64,000 bases of DNA from Zanthoxylum bungeanum. Its lineage: Eukaryota; Streptophyta; Magnoliopsida; Sapindales; Rutaceae. This document shows positions 37,755-48,477 of the stretch, in pieces (position 1 is the first letter of the stretch; every line of letters starts with the position of its first letter). Under the pieces are notes generated by a model. It did no database searches and was not told where the DNA came from. It saw only the letters and a list, made by a program, of their open reading frames with translations. The stretch is taken from NCBI GenBank assembly GCA_019454045.1, contig SKCR01049659.1, positions 1 through 64,000 on the forward strand, given 5' to 3'. Position numbers and translations under genes: made by a program.

Positions 37755-39164
37755 ATGCATAAAATTCTGATGAATGACAAGTACAAACCCACAGTGGAGC
37801 ATCAACGGAGACTCAATCCAATCATGAAGGAGGTCGTAAAGAAAAAAATCATCAAATGGTTGGATGCTGGCATCATTTACCCCATCTCAGATAGTACTTG
37901 GGTGAGTCTTATGCAGTGTGTTCCGAAGAAAGGAGGAATCACTGTGGTTACCAATGAAAAGAACGAGCTAATCCCAACCAGAATGGTGACTGGATGGAGA
38001 GTATGCATGGACTATCGAAAGCTAAACAAAGCAACACAGAAGGACCATTTTCCGCTGCCATTCATTGATCAGATGCTGGACAGACTGGCAGGACATGAGT
38101 TCTATTGTTTTCTGGACGGATATTCAGGGTGCAATCAGATTGCCATCGCATCAGAAGATCAGGAGAAAACTACCTTTACATGTCCATATGGTACTTTTGC
38201 TTTCCGTAGGATGCCATTTGGATTATGTAATGCTCCTGCCACATTTCAGTGTTGCATGATGGCCATATTCTCAGACATGCTGGAGCAGAGTATGTAGGTT
38301 TTCTTGGATGAATTCTCCGTGTTTGGAGACTCTTTTGACCACTGCTTGCAAAATTTGGAACATGTGTTACAAAGATGTGAATATACCAACCTGGTACTCA
38401 ACTGGGAGAAATGCCACTTCATGGTGCAAGAAGGCATTGTTCTTGGACACCGGATCTCACAAAAAGTAATCAAGGTAGACAAAGCAAGGATTGAAACAAT
38501 TGAAAAACTACCTCCACCGACATCAGTAAAAGGGATTCAGAGCTTTCTCGGACATGCAAGTTTTTACAGGAGATTTATCAAAGACTTTTCCAAGATTGCT
38601 AAACCTCTGTGCAATCTTCTGAAGAAGGATGTGCCTTTCAACTTTACCAAAGAATTCCAGGAAGCTTTTGAGATCTTAAAACAAAAGCTGATTTCTGCCC
38701 CCATCATTGTAGCACCAGACTGGACCCTTCCATTTGAAGTGATGTGTGATGCTAGTGATTTTGTTGTAGGTGCAATTTTGGGACAACGCAAAGCAAAGAT
38801 TTTCCACACCATCTACCACTCCAGCAAAACTTTGAATGAAGCTCAACTCAACTACACAACCACTGAAAAGGAGTTGCTCGCAGTTGTGTACGCTTTTGAC
38901 AAATTCCGCTCCAATTTGCTGGGTCCTAAAGTGGTGGTCTACACAGATCATTCAGCAATCAAATATCTGATCACAAAGAAAGATGCCAAACCCAGATTGA
39001 TCCGTTGGATACTTCTTCTGCAAGAATTTGACGTGGAGATTCGAGACTGGAAATGGACAGAAAACCAAGTGGCAGATACTTATCAAGGCTCGAGAGTGGA
39101 GAAACAGCTGGCAAAGAACTGTCAATCAAAGAAACTTTTCCAGATGAACATCTGTTCACCATGA
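37755..39164 (+). pseudogene. Athila-A reverse transcriptase and RNase H
   Basis: The RT frame starts around MHKILMNDKYKPTVEHQRRL and has the expected blocks: WVSLMQCVPKKGG, WRVCMDYRKLNKATQKDHFP, LDGYSGCNQIAIA, and TFAFRRMPFGLCNAPATFQ. A TAG at 38295-38297 stands directly before the catalytic block, which reads FLDE (38301-38312) in place of the usual xxDD, so one metal-binding Asp is replaced by Glu. The RNase H part keeps its key acidic residues ([35 protein letters not shown]). Around 39075 the frame shifts. RNA-templated DNA synthesis would not be possible from this copy. Confidence 0.9.
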
Positions 39165-39219
39165 AACAACAAGATGCCCCTTAGTATGCTGATTATGTAA
39201 ACTACATTGTGTCAGGAAA

Positions 39220-40425
39220 ATGGCCGTTGGAATGGACAACTCAGCAATGGAAGAAATTCTTCAAAGAAGTCAAGCATTATGTCTAGGGGATGAGCCGTAC
39301 CTGTTCAAACGGTGTGCTGATCAATTATTGAGACTGTGTGTTCCACAGAAGGAGGTCAACAGTGTTCTGCAACACTGTCATTCATCACCATACGGTGGAC
39401 ACTTCAGCGGAAATAAAACTGCAGCCAAATTCCTACAATCAGGTTTGTTCTGGCCCACTATTTTTAAAGATGCTTATCTTTTTGCTCTTCAATGTGACAG
39501 GTGCCAGAGAATGAGGAATATTTCGAGGAAAAATGAAGGACCGTTGCAAAACATTCTGGAAGTGGAGATATTTGATGTGTGGGGTATAGATGTCATGGGA
39601 CCCTTTGTTCCATCATTCGGAAACCTGTACATCCTGGTTGCTGTAGACTACGTCTCCAAATGGGTCGAAGCAATTGCACTGCCATCCAATGATTCAAAAG
39701 TGGTGATCAAATTCCTGAAAAAGAACATTTTCACTCGGTTCGGAACACCTCGGGCAATTATCAGTGATGGTGGCTCACATTTCTGTAACATATACTTTGA
39801 TGCACTCTTATCCAAATACAGAGTTACTCACAAGGTTGCAACTGCTTATCATCCACATTCAAATGGACAAGTTTAAGTTTTAAACAGAGAAATCAAAAGA
39901 ATCTTGGAGAGAACCGTTGGATCAACAAGGAAGAACTGGCCAACAAAACTGGATGATGCATTATGGGCCTACCGAACAGCTTACAAGACACCCATTGGTA
40001 TGTCCCCATATCGATTGGTGTTTGGGAAAGCGTGCCATCTGCCAGTTGAGCCTGAGCACAAGGTGTACTGGGCACTAAAGAAGTTGAATCTTGATCCAAA
40101 AGCTACAGGAGAGAAAAGACTCCACCAACTCAACGAATTGGAGGAATTTCGCTTACAGGCTTATGAGAATGCCAGATTGTACAAAGAAAAGACCAAGAAA
40201 TGACATGATCGAAAAATAGTGCACAGCCAGTTGGAACCAAGGCAGCAAGTGTTGTTGTAAAATTCAAGGTTGAAACTTTTCCCTGGAAAGTTGAAATCAA
40301 GATGGTCAGGTCCTTTTGTGATCACTCAGGTTTTACCATATGGATCTGTTGAGTTACTGGATCCCAACACTAACGAAACATTCAAGGTTAACAGTCAGCG
40401 TGTCAAGCACTACTGGGGAGAATAA
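39220..40425 (+). pseudogene. Athila-A integrase
   Basis: From about 39283 the frame reads an integrase: the HHCC zinc-binding region ([11 protein letters not shown]…CDRCQR), then the catalytic core with [18 protein letters not shown] and, after a TAA at 39874-39876, the VLNREIK segment with the third acidic residue. The D, D and E residues are all present. The C-terminal part ([20 protein letters not shown]) runs to a stop at about 40201, and the remaining sequence (LPYGSVELLDPNTNETFKVN) ends at HYWGE with TAA 40423-40425. The nonsense codons are few and the family signature is clear. Confidence 0.9.
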
Positions 40426-41373
40426 TTTGAGCGACAAAAAGAAAATGTAAAACTTTCAGATCCAGCCTAACGTTCGAGAAGTCACGTCTAGCTGACGACT
40501 TTAAACTTAGCGCTAGTAGGGAGGCAACCCATGCAATTTGTGTATATATTGTGATTTGGTGTGATTTAATTTGGTGTGTTTAGTTTTTTCAGATTAAGAC
40601 ATTTCAGGATGGAAGAAATTCTCGCAAATCTTCACAAGCAATTTCCTTCTCTCCCTCAAAACTCTCTGATGAAAGTCTACAAAGCTCGCTTGGAACGGAT
40701 GAGACTACTGATGATCCATGATATTCCTAATGAAATTCGTTGGGTAATCAAAGCACGGGTCCGATTAGCAGGTGAGTATTCTGATTCCTGTAATTCTTAT
40801 TTACCTGGATTTAGAAGAAGCATATATGCAAAGAAACGTAGAGCTAAGCAAATAATACTCGTTGTCATTCTTTATGAATGGTGTCTGATAATCGCGAAGA
40901 CAAAATAAAATTCATTAGGGATGGCTTGAGTAAGGAGTCTTTAGATGATATATCTTCGACTCTTGAGACGCATCCCAATGGATATGTTCATATAGGCATT
41001 CGCAAATTACATACACAATTTCAAAAAGAAAGACAATAATTAAGTCTTGGGAATCTGACTAAAAAAAACCATGTTTGCCAATTTATAAGAAAATTGGATG
41101 TGAAGCTTGTCCCTGACGCATAGACGTCAATCAAGCCGCTAATTTTATTGTACATATTATATCTCTTTATCTTTTCCTAATAATTATAATTTGTTTTGTT
41201 GTTTTCTTTTATTTTCTCCGGCAGGATCCAGACCTTTTTGACTATCACTATTTATTTTACTGTTAACTAATAATTGTCATTTGGCAGGTACCGGTGCTAT
41301 TATTTTACTCACACTTTTCAGGTGTTATAAATTCAACTTATCATTGCACTTTTGAAGACATCCAGAGTAAAAC
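40426..41373 (+). other. Spacer between integrase and LOG in Athila-A, with a small ORF and splice-like sites
   Basis: The conserved Athila motif GGGAGGCAACCC lies at about 40519-40530 and recurs in Athila-B at about 49780. An ORF at 40609-40908 (MEEILANLHKQFPSLPQNSL…) of 99 codons has no family I recognise; only its 3' end matches Athila-B (EWCLIIAKTK against EWCLAITKDR). Inside it CAG|GTGAGT at 40769-40777 is a consensus splice donor. Upstream of LOG, a branch-point-like CTAAT (41267-41271) followed by ATTTGGCAG (ending 41287) resembles an acceptor and is identical in Athila-B. A TATAAATT lies at 41326, 48 bases before the LOG ATG. Confidence 0.65.
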
Positions 41374-42027
41374 ATGGAAGCCACTTCAAGAAGACGAGTT
41401 GAAAAAATCTGTGTGTTTTGTGGTACTAGTGTTGGTGTTAAGCCACAATACGTAGAAGCAGCACATGAATTGGGTCGAGTCTTAGCTGCAAGGGATATGC
41501 ACTTAGTATATGGTGGAGGCAATCTTGGACTTATGGGGATTATTTCAAAAGCTGTACAGGAAGAAGGCAGTCACATTTTAGGAATCATCCCAAAACCCTT
41601 GACAGAAGCAAATCTTATTGGATCATCAAACAGAGAGGAACTAATCGTGCCAGGTATGCCTGAATGACTGGTAGAAATGATTAACCGTGTTGATGCTTTT
41701 ATTGCTTTGCCAGGTGGCTTGGGTACATTAGATGAAATTTTTACAGTGTTATCTTGGGCGAACCTGAACATACACCAGAAACCGCTTGGACTGTACAACG
41801 TTGAAGGATTTTATGATTTTCTTTGTGTGTTTCTTGATGATGCCCGGAGAAATGGGCTCGTGTCAAAACCTTTAAAAGAACTCCTCTTCACTGCCAGAAC
41901 TGCTCCGGATCTAATTGACCAAATCTTAGCCTATGAACCACAAATTGACCCTATACTTTCAAAGATAAATTGGTCCGAGGACGATCGTGGCAAGAGGCGA
42001 CAGATTAATCTGGATCTTAACCTTTAA
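41374..42027 (+). pseudogene. LOG-family cytokinin riboside monophosphate phosphoribohydrolase captured by Athila-A
   Basis: The frame is 217 codons from ATG 41374 to TAA 42025-42027 with one nonsense codon, TGA at 41665-41667 (codon 98). It is a full-length LOG protein. RVEKICVFCGTSVGVKPQYV is the N-terminal strand and nucleotide loop, MHLVYGGGNLGLMG the glycine loop, HILGIIPKPL follows, and ALPGGLGTLDE (motif PGGxGTxxE) has its Glu at codon 121. LOG enzymes release free cytokinin bases from their nucleoside monophosphates in the cytosol. The TGA replaces the Arg of the conserved ERKxxM segment. Plant LOG genes have several introns; this frame has none, so capture from spliced RNA is inferred. 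It lies between integrase and polypurine tract of an LTR element. I do not assign a LOG subfamily. Confidence 0.92.
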
Positions 42028-43285
42028 CTTTTCGTGTAGCATTTCAGTTAACCAGGTACTTTCTTCTAAACTCTTCTTCTACTGTTTAAGACATTGGGGA
42101 CAATGTCTCATTTAGGTTTGAGGGAGGGAATTAGTTGATCAGTATCTTGTTTATAGTTGTGTGTTGTTTTTATTTTTAGTCCAAATTTTTTCGAAAAATA
42201 CAAAAAAAATTGAAAAATTTTCAAAAAATTACAAAAATATTTTGCCTTTTTGTTTTTATTTTGACTAAAAAAGTGAATTGGTAAGAGATAGCTGTGTAAG
42301 GAGTTCCCATTCCCGAGACGTATCTCAAACCTATTTCGGAACAAGTTAATTTTTGTTTATTTCTTTTTGAATTATTTAATTTGTAAATTCTCCATAAAAC
42401 TGACTAAAATGGATATTCATATGCTCAGTTAACAGATATTATCAACATGCATGGTAACATACAAACATGAGTTATAATTGAAAAGTTTGTGATATTCAGT
42501 GGTCTAGTTTAATTGGAGGAATCATCTCAAAAAAAGCAATGGAGTAAAAAAAAAACCATAGGAGATCTGAGTTATTAAGTCTGTTAGGGTGTTTTAACAC
42601 ATAGTGCCCTAAAGCCAACTGGTTTGGGAGTCACTGGCCCAAAGCTCGCTACATGGATCAAGGATGTTGCAAAAAATATATATATCTGAAGTCTGAGTAA
42701 TTAAGTCCGTAGGGGTGTCTTAACACCTGGTGCCCTAAAGGCAACTGGTTTGGGAGCCACCGACCCAACACTCGCTACATAGATGGAAGATATTGTATAT
42801 AAATAAAAAAAAATCAAAAATCAAAAAAAAAATCAAAAAAATCAGAACTCTCTTATCAACTGCACTTGGGACTGTTGTGGACAAAAATGAGTTGATTAAT
42901 ATTTTGTCGGCTGTGCATAAGGAGAATGGTAAATATAATCGGAGAATTTACTTATTCGATAATTTAGAAAGAAAGAAAACAACTAGTGACTTGGAGTAGA
43001 AGTTTCACCTGATTAGTCACTAACTTCTTCTATTTTCTCTTGTCTTTTTGCTTTTCTTTGCATTAGTTTTACTACATTTTTACTTTTGTAAAATATTTGT
43101 GGGTATCATTGCTGTAAACCCTCACGAGACTACAACTCGTTCACTAGGGACACCTAGGGGTTTAAAGGCTTGTTGTATACGCTAAATACAACCGTGATCC
43201 CTACGAAAGTGGCTTAGTTAAATTTTATTTTAAAGATGTTTATGTTATTTTATTCTATGTTTTGCTCGAGGACTAGTAAAATGTT
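42028..43285 (+). other. 3' non-coding region of Athila-A
   Basis: Shortly after LOG is a perfect inverted repeat GACATTG-GGGA-CAATGTC (42090-42107), then GGTTTGAGGGAGGGAATTAG. An A/T-rich stretch follows. Two tandem units of about 126 bp begin GAGTTATTAAGTC at 42569 and GAGTAATTAAGTCC at 42695; each contains GTGCCCTAAAG and ACTGGTTTGGGAG. Then comes a conserved segment with ACCCTCACGAGACTACAACT and GACACCTAGGGGTTTAAAGG. All these parts recur in order in Athila-B. Confidence 0.8.
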
Positions 43286-43298
43286 AGGTTTGAGGGTG
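43286..43298 (+). promoter_or_regulatory. Polypurine tract of Athila-A
   Basis: AGGTTTGAGGGTG lies immediately before the LTR start at 43299. Athila-B has the better-preserved AGGTTTGGGGGGTG. Confidence 0.75.
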
Positions 43299-45549
43299 TG
43301 ATGAGTGGTAAATGTATCACTATTTCCCACTCATTTGACCTAATATTTTGTATACTTTCTTGAGTTTTGTGAATATTTTGATGTGTTTTGTGCTATTTTG
43401 TAGATAAATAAAGTTTCAGGACTCTCTGGAGGTGATTTGGGGCCAAAATAGTGAAAAACTGACAAAAGGGTATTTTCATAATTTTACGTGTCGCGGCGCC
43501 TAACGTGCGCCGGGGACACATGTCAGAATCTGAGAAGTTTGACTTTGCTAACATGCGCCAGACTTTGCTAACGTGCACTGTGCCATGTGTCACCATCACA
43601 GCCGATCTGCTAACGTGCCCCGCGCCACATGTCATCATCCTATGGTGCCGACAATCGCCATCGCCATGTGTCGACAAGTGTCATCCCACGTGTCAGCCAC
43701 GTCAGCAGAAGACCGAGTCAACCTGCCACATGTCAGCCACGTCATCATCACCCAATCACAGCGTGCCATGTGTCATCATCCTATGGTGCCGACAATCACT
43801 TTCGCCATGTGTCGCCACGTCAGTGCCACATCATCACCACGTCAGCTCAATTATTGACTCATTTATCCGAATTACCACGAGTCAGATAAGAATATGAAAT
43901 GGACGAATTAGAGCATGACACGTCAGCGCGTCGCGACGCAAGAAGAAACTTGCGCGTCGCGACGCTTGGCACTTATGGACGCTTATAAATATAGCTTGAA
44001 ATTTCAGTTTCAGATGTACATTCCTCTCTGAATTCTCTGATGTAAATAGGGAGTTTTCTATCTAGTTTATTTTAATTTGAATTTTGTAATTAATTTTAAT
44101 TACTTCTGTAATAATAGTAATTTACTTTCTTTACTTTTACAGTTTTTACTATGCAACCATGAGGAGGTAACTTCCCCTTGCTAGGGTGAAAGGTAATTCT
44201 TTTACTATTGCTATTTAGATTAATCTCCCTTAAATATAATATATTCACCATTTAAAATTTGACTTAATAAAGATACCGCTATATTGGTCGGTTGGTAATT
44301 CATTTTAAACTGGTTTAAACCTGACTAAGCAAGGATACCGCCAGATTGGTCGGTTGGTAATTAAATTTTCTTACCGCCTATATGGCAGGTTTATTTTGGT
44401 TCCGCCTTTATGGCTGGTTGGACTTAATTTGACTTAATCAGGTTACCGCCTATATGGCTGGTTGGTAAAATAATCACAAGTTAATATATTATATTAAGGG
44501 AGATATCTAAATTAGTAGTAGTAAAAGTTGATCATTTTACCTTAGCATTTTATTTTATTGTAATTTATTTTTCTGCTTTTACTTTACCGCAATTACTTTT
44601 CAACATTTTTACTTTATGTCTTTTACTTTTAAGTTTTTACTATCCCTAGTTATGTGTCGTAACTAAGTTAGTTATCTGGGGTTGTGATGAATTCTAATAT
44701 CACCGGTTTATAAGGGGTTATTTTATAATTTGGGTAATTTAAAGGTTTTCTTCTTAAGTCTTAAGCTTAATTCGTCTTGTTAATTGTCCACTAATAAGAT
44801 TGATTTGGTAAATCTAAAATAAACTTGGCAAAAGAATTTTAGGTTTCAGCCTTAGACTTAATAGCCCACGATCTTCCTTGAGGATAGATAACCCTTTAAT
44901 ATATTTCCTTACAGGATAGACATATACCTGTCGGGCGGGGGTAGCCATAATTGGAACTTAAACTTAATGAATCCATGTAATTTGGTTGACATAGACATAT
45001 GATTCAATTGGGTTATACTGAGTATTTGCTTCTGACCATCGACAAAGGCTTTTGCATAATTTCGTGTTCCAGGTTAGTAAACCGATTTATTACACAAACA
45101 TGAAATAACCGCTTAATCTTTTAAAAGATATTAGAAAGATTCACAACCCTAGATAGTTTCCTAATATTGAATTTTCTTAAACCTACTTTCGTGCAATTTT
45201 ATTTACTTGTTTTTAAATTCAAAATCATCACCATTTCAAATCAATCAATCAACGTGTTAGATACTAGAAATCATTTGACCTCATAAAATTAATAGATTAG
45301 GTATTAAGTCCTCGTGGGATCGATACTTTTTATACTACTTGAACGATACATGCGCTTGCGTTATACGCGTGTGATTACGCACCGGTCAAGTTTTTGGCGC
45401 CGTTGTCGGGGACTTATTTATCTTTCACTATTAGTTTTGGGGTTAGATACGTTACTTGTATCTAATTTCTTTTTACTTATTGTTTTTTTTTTCTTGTGTT
45501 TCAGATTCTCAGAAACTACATGAGACGAACCAGAAGCTTTGAACTCCGA
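43299..45549 (+). repeat. Second LTR of Athila-A, followed by PBS and truncated leader
   Basis: The LTR (43299-45388, 2090 bp) closely matches 33091-35247. Instead of flanking target DNA it is followed by a tRNA-Asp PBS (TGGCGCCGTTGTCGGGGA, 45395-45412) and leader sequence identical in layout to 35272-35410, up to MRRTRSFELR of gag. At 45549/45550 this breaks off into Tat-1 LTR sequence. The arrangement is LTR-internal-LTR-internal, as made by unequal LTR recombination, with the second unit deleted. TATA box at 43984-43991; G-box array 43510-43890; hairpin units 44272-44467. Confidence 0.85.
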
Positions 45550-46412
45550 AGAGACAAACATGAAGGTGACGCTCAAGCGTTAACACAATGCAATCATGAA
45601 AATAGACGTGAAGTATGATAATGCATATGACAACACATAAACGAAGAGACAAACATGCGGAATGATAAAAAGCTAATAATATGATATACATATGCGATAA
45701 ATAAATAACAGAACGTTAAAGAAAGATGTGACCATGAGTTTGGTCGTCTTTGATATAGGACCTCGTACACCCGGTTGGACATATTTCATGTCCAACCGAG
45801 CGTGCCGCATCCAATCTACAAAATAAAAAAAGGTAATAAAGGGTGCCCTCAGGTCTTAACTTTTAAGTTGCTTCTCGGAAGTGCGTTATGTCATCGCCGG
45901 AAGGGTTAATGCTCCGTAAATTTTCTGGTTTTATGGTCCAATATTTTCCCTCGCTGTTCCGCTGTTTTTGCTGCTGTTTTCTCAGTCTTTCTTCGATGTT
46001 TTTAGCTATTTTTTTACTGATGTTTGTTGAGTGAATTTTGGTGATATATGGGACTGGTTTTTGGGTGATTTTGGCTCACGGTTTTGGTGATTTTAGGCTG
46101 CTATTTTAGGGTTATTTTGGGACTGGTTTCGGGTGTAGGGCTGCGGTTTAGGGGGCTATTTTCGGTGGTTAATGGATTAATGGTTGTTGTTCTTATGACT
46201 TATGTTTGTTTGGCTTATTGTTTGCCGAGAGAGAAAGAGTGTGGTGTGTGTTCTAGGGTGTGTTTTGTGAGGAGCTAATGAGGATTAGGGTTGGTTTAGG
46301 TCTCTTTTTATAATGGTGAGCTAGGGTTTCTAGGTAAGGAATGAAATCATGCAAATATGGGATATGTTTAATTAAATTATTTAGGGTAATAAATTTGTGT
46401 AATTTTGGTGGG
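45550..46412 (-). repeat. Tat-1 5' LTR, downstream piece
   Basis: Read on the minus strand this matches the Tat-2 LTR between about 1040 and 2000, including GGTGCCCTCAGGTCTTA (+ strand, 45843). A TATA-like TATAAAAAG lies at about 46304-46312 (minus). The left edge is the deletion junction with Athila-A. The right edge is the GTGGG target of Athila-B (46408-46412). No gene is seen. Confidence 0.75.
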
Positions 46413-48341
46413 TGATAAGTGGTATTTATATCACTATTTCCCACTCATTTAACTTAATATTTTGTATAGTTTCTCGGGTTTTGTGAACATTTTGATGTGT
46501 TTTGTGTTGTTTTGCAGATAAATAAAGTTTGGGAAGCATTTGAAGCAATTTGGGGCCAAAATAGAGGAAAATTGACGAAAGGGTAATTTTGTAATTTGTC
46601 AGTGTCGCAACGCCAAGACCCTACGCGTCGCGACGCCTAAAGTGAGTCGGTCATGCTAACGTACGCCGAGGGACATGTGTCAGAATCTGAGAAATTGGAC
46701 TTGCTAACGTGCGCCGACCTTGCTAACGTGCACCGTGCCACGTGTCATCATCACAGAAGATCAGCTAAAATGCGCTGTCTGCCACGTGTCCAAATCTCAT
46801 TGGACCGATTCAAAGCGCGTGCCACGTGTCAAGCTCCTATTGGACCGAATCTTCAACAAATCACATCATGCCACGTGTCGAGCTCTCATTGGACCGAATT
46901 AATAACGAATCACATGCTACCACGTGTCGCCTTTCTATTGGAACGAACGCCAAACCACTCACAGCGTGACACGTGGCGCTCTCTCATGGTGCCGACAACA
47001 AGCGTGGTCAAAGCCGCGTATACCGAGTTACTGTTTGGGCGGTGCGACGCCAAGGGCTTCAGCGGCGCGACGCCCGATGCCATATTTTGCCTATAAATTG
47101 AGGCCTTCAGAATTCATTTTTCCTCGTGCTTTCCTTGGGATTTTTTCCCTGATTTCATAGGAAGCATCTAGTTTTGTAATATTAAAATTATGTATTTTTA
47201 TTTTTATTTTTTAATACAACTTTTTATTTATTTACTTTATATTTTGTAGTTAAATTTCCGCTGGGGTAAAAGGTGCAACCTTAATATAATTATCTAGGTA
47301 AATCTCACTTAACTATAATTTATAAATTATAATTTAACCGGATTAATTAATGTCAGACTTTATTACCGCCTATATGGTCGGGTTAAATTAATAAATTACT
47401 TTACCGCCTATATGGCTCGTCTTTATGTGACAGATAATTACCGCCTATATGGCTGGCGTAGTTGGACTAAATGGATTACCGCCTATTTGGCTGGTTTTAA
47501 ATGTTTAATATTATTAATTCCTGAGAAAGCAGAACATAAAATAATTTATATATTATAATAAGTGAGATTCCTCGATAAGAAATATTAAATGTGCATCCTC
47601 TAACCCCAATATTTTATTTATTCTAGGGAAATGATGAAACACAATATCCACATTTAATAATTGATTTTCTTTTTATCGGTAATTCTTTAGTTTGTTTATT
47701 GAGTTTTAAGCTTAATGCTTATTGTTGTCTGATCACCAATAAGATGATATGGTAAACTTAAAATGAACTAGACATATGGATTTTAGTTTCAGCCTTAGAT
47801 TCAATAGCCCACGATCTTCCTTGAGGATAGATACCCTTTAATAGATTTCCTTACATGATAGACATATACCTGTCGGGCGAGGGTAGCCATAATTGGAACT
47901 TAATCTTAATGAATCCAGGTAATTTGGTTGACATAGACATATGGTTCAATTTGGTTATACTGGGTATTTGCGTCTGACCATCGACATAGGCTTTTGCATA
48001 TTTTCATGTTCCAGGTTAGCAAACTGATTTATTACACATAGATAAGAGAATCAATTCATCTTTATAATAATATTGTGTGGAGTCACGACCCTAGATCTTT
48101 GAGTCTTTCCTTCTATTTTCCTTAGTATTTTCTTTTGGGTCTGTTTTTATTTTTATTTTGCAAAACCACATTCAACCAATCAAAAGCAATCAATTCTCCT
48201 CATCCTATATTAGATACCTGTAAATAAATAGTATCAACAATTAATAACAACAATAGGAATTAAGTCCTCGTGGGATCGATATTTTTATACTACTTGAACG
48301 ATACGTGCGCTTGCGTTATACGTGTGTGTTTACGCCGGTCA
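46413..48341 (+). repeat. 5' LTR of Athila-B
   Basis: It is bounded by TGATAAGTGG…CCGGTCA. The U3 has six CACGTG boxes (about 46739, 46783, 46823, 46872, 46921, 46970) alternating with TATTGGACCGAA-like words. TATAAATT lies at 47092-47099. Four ACCGCC hairpin units lie at 47363-47496. Confidence 0.92.
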
Positions 48342-48347
48342 AGTTTT

Positions 48348-48365
48348 TGGCGCCGTTGCCGGGGA
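48348..48365 (+). promoter_or_regulatory. Primer-binding site, tRNA-Asp type (perfect)
   Basis: TGGCGCCGTTGCCGGGGA is an exact 18-base complement of the plant tRNA-Asp(GUC) 3' end, as known for Athila elements. Confidence 0.95.
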
Positions 48366-48477
48366 CTTATTTTTCTTGAGTTGTTAATTTTGAAGCTATC
48401 CAATTTACTTGTATCTAATTTTCTTTATTTTTATCTGTAATTTTTATTTATTTCTTTTATTTCAGGTATTTAAAAAA

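Larger units (their letters stand above)
33091..45388 (+). mobile_element. Athila-A: Athila-lineage Ty3/gypsy element carrying a LOG ORF
   Basis: The LTRs are 33091-35247 and 43299-45388 (start TGATGAGTGG, end CCGGTCA). The internal order is tRNA-Asp PBS, gag, protease, RT, RNase H, integrase, a spacer with the GGGAGGCAACCC motif, a LOG-family ORF, a 3' non-coding region and a polypurine tract. Athila lineage is supported by the tRNA-Asp PBS, the gag block GGNATEDPNAHISNFLEVCG, and the integrase end followed by GGGAGGCAACCC. Athila elements often have an envelope-like ORF after integrase; here the LOG ORF is in that place. The left flank is ATTAG (33086-33090). No matching TSD is found on the right, because the second LTR is followed by another PBS and leader (to 45549) before Tat-1 resumes. 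Confidence 0.92.
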
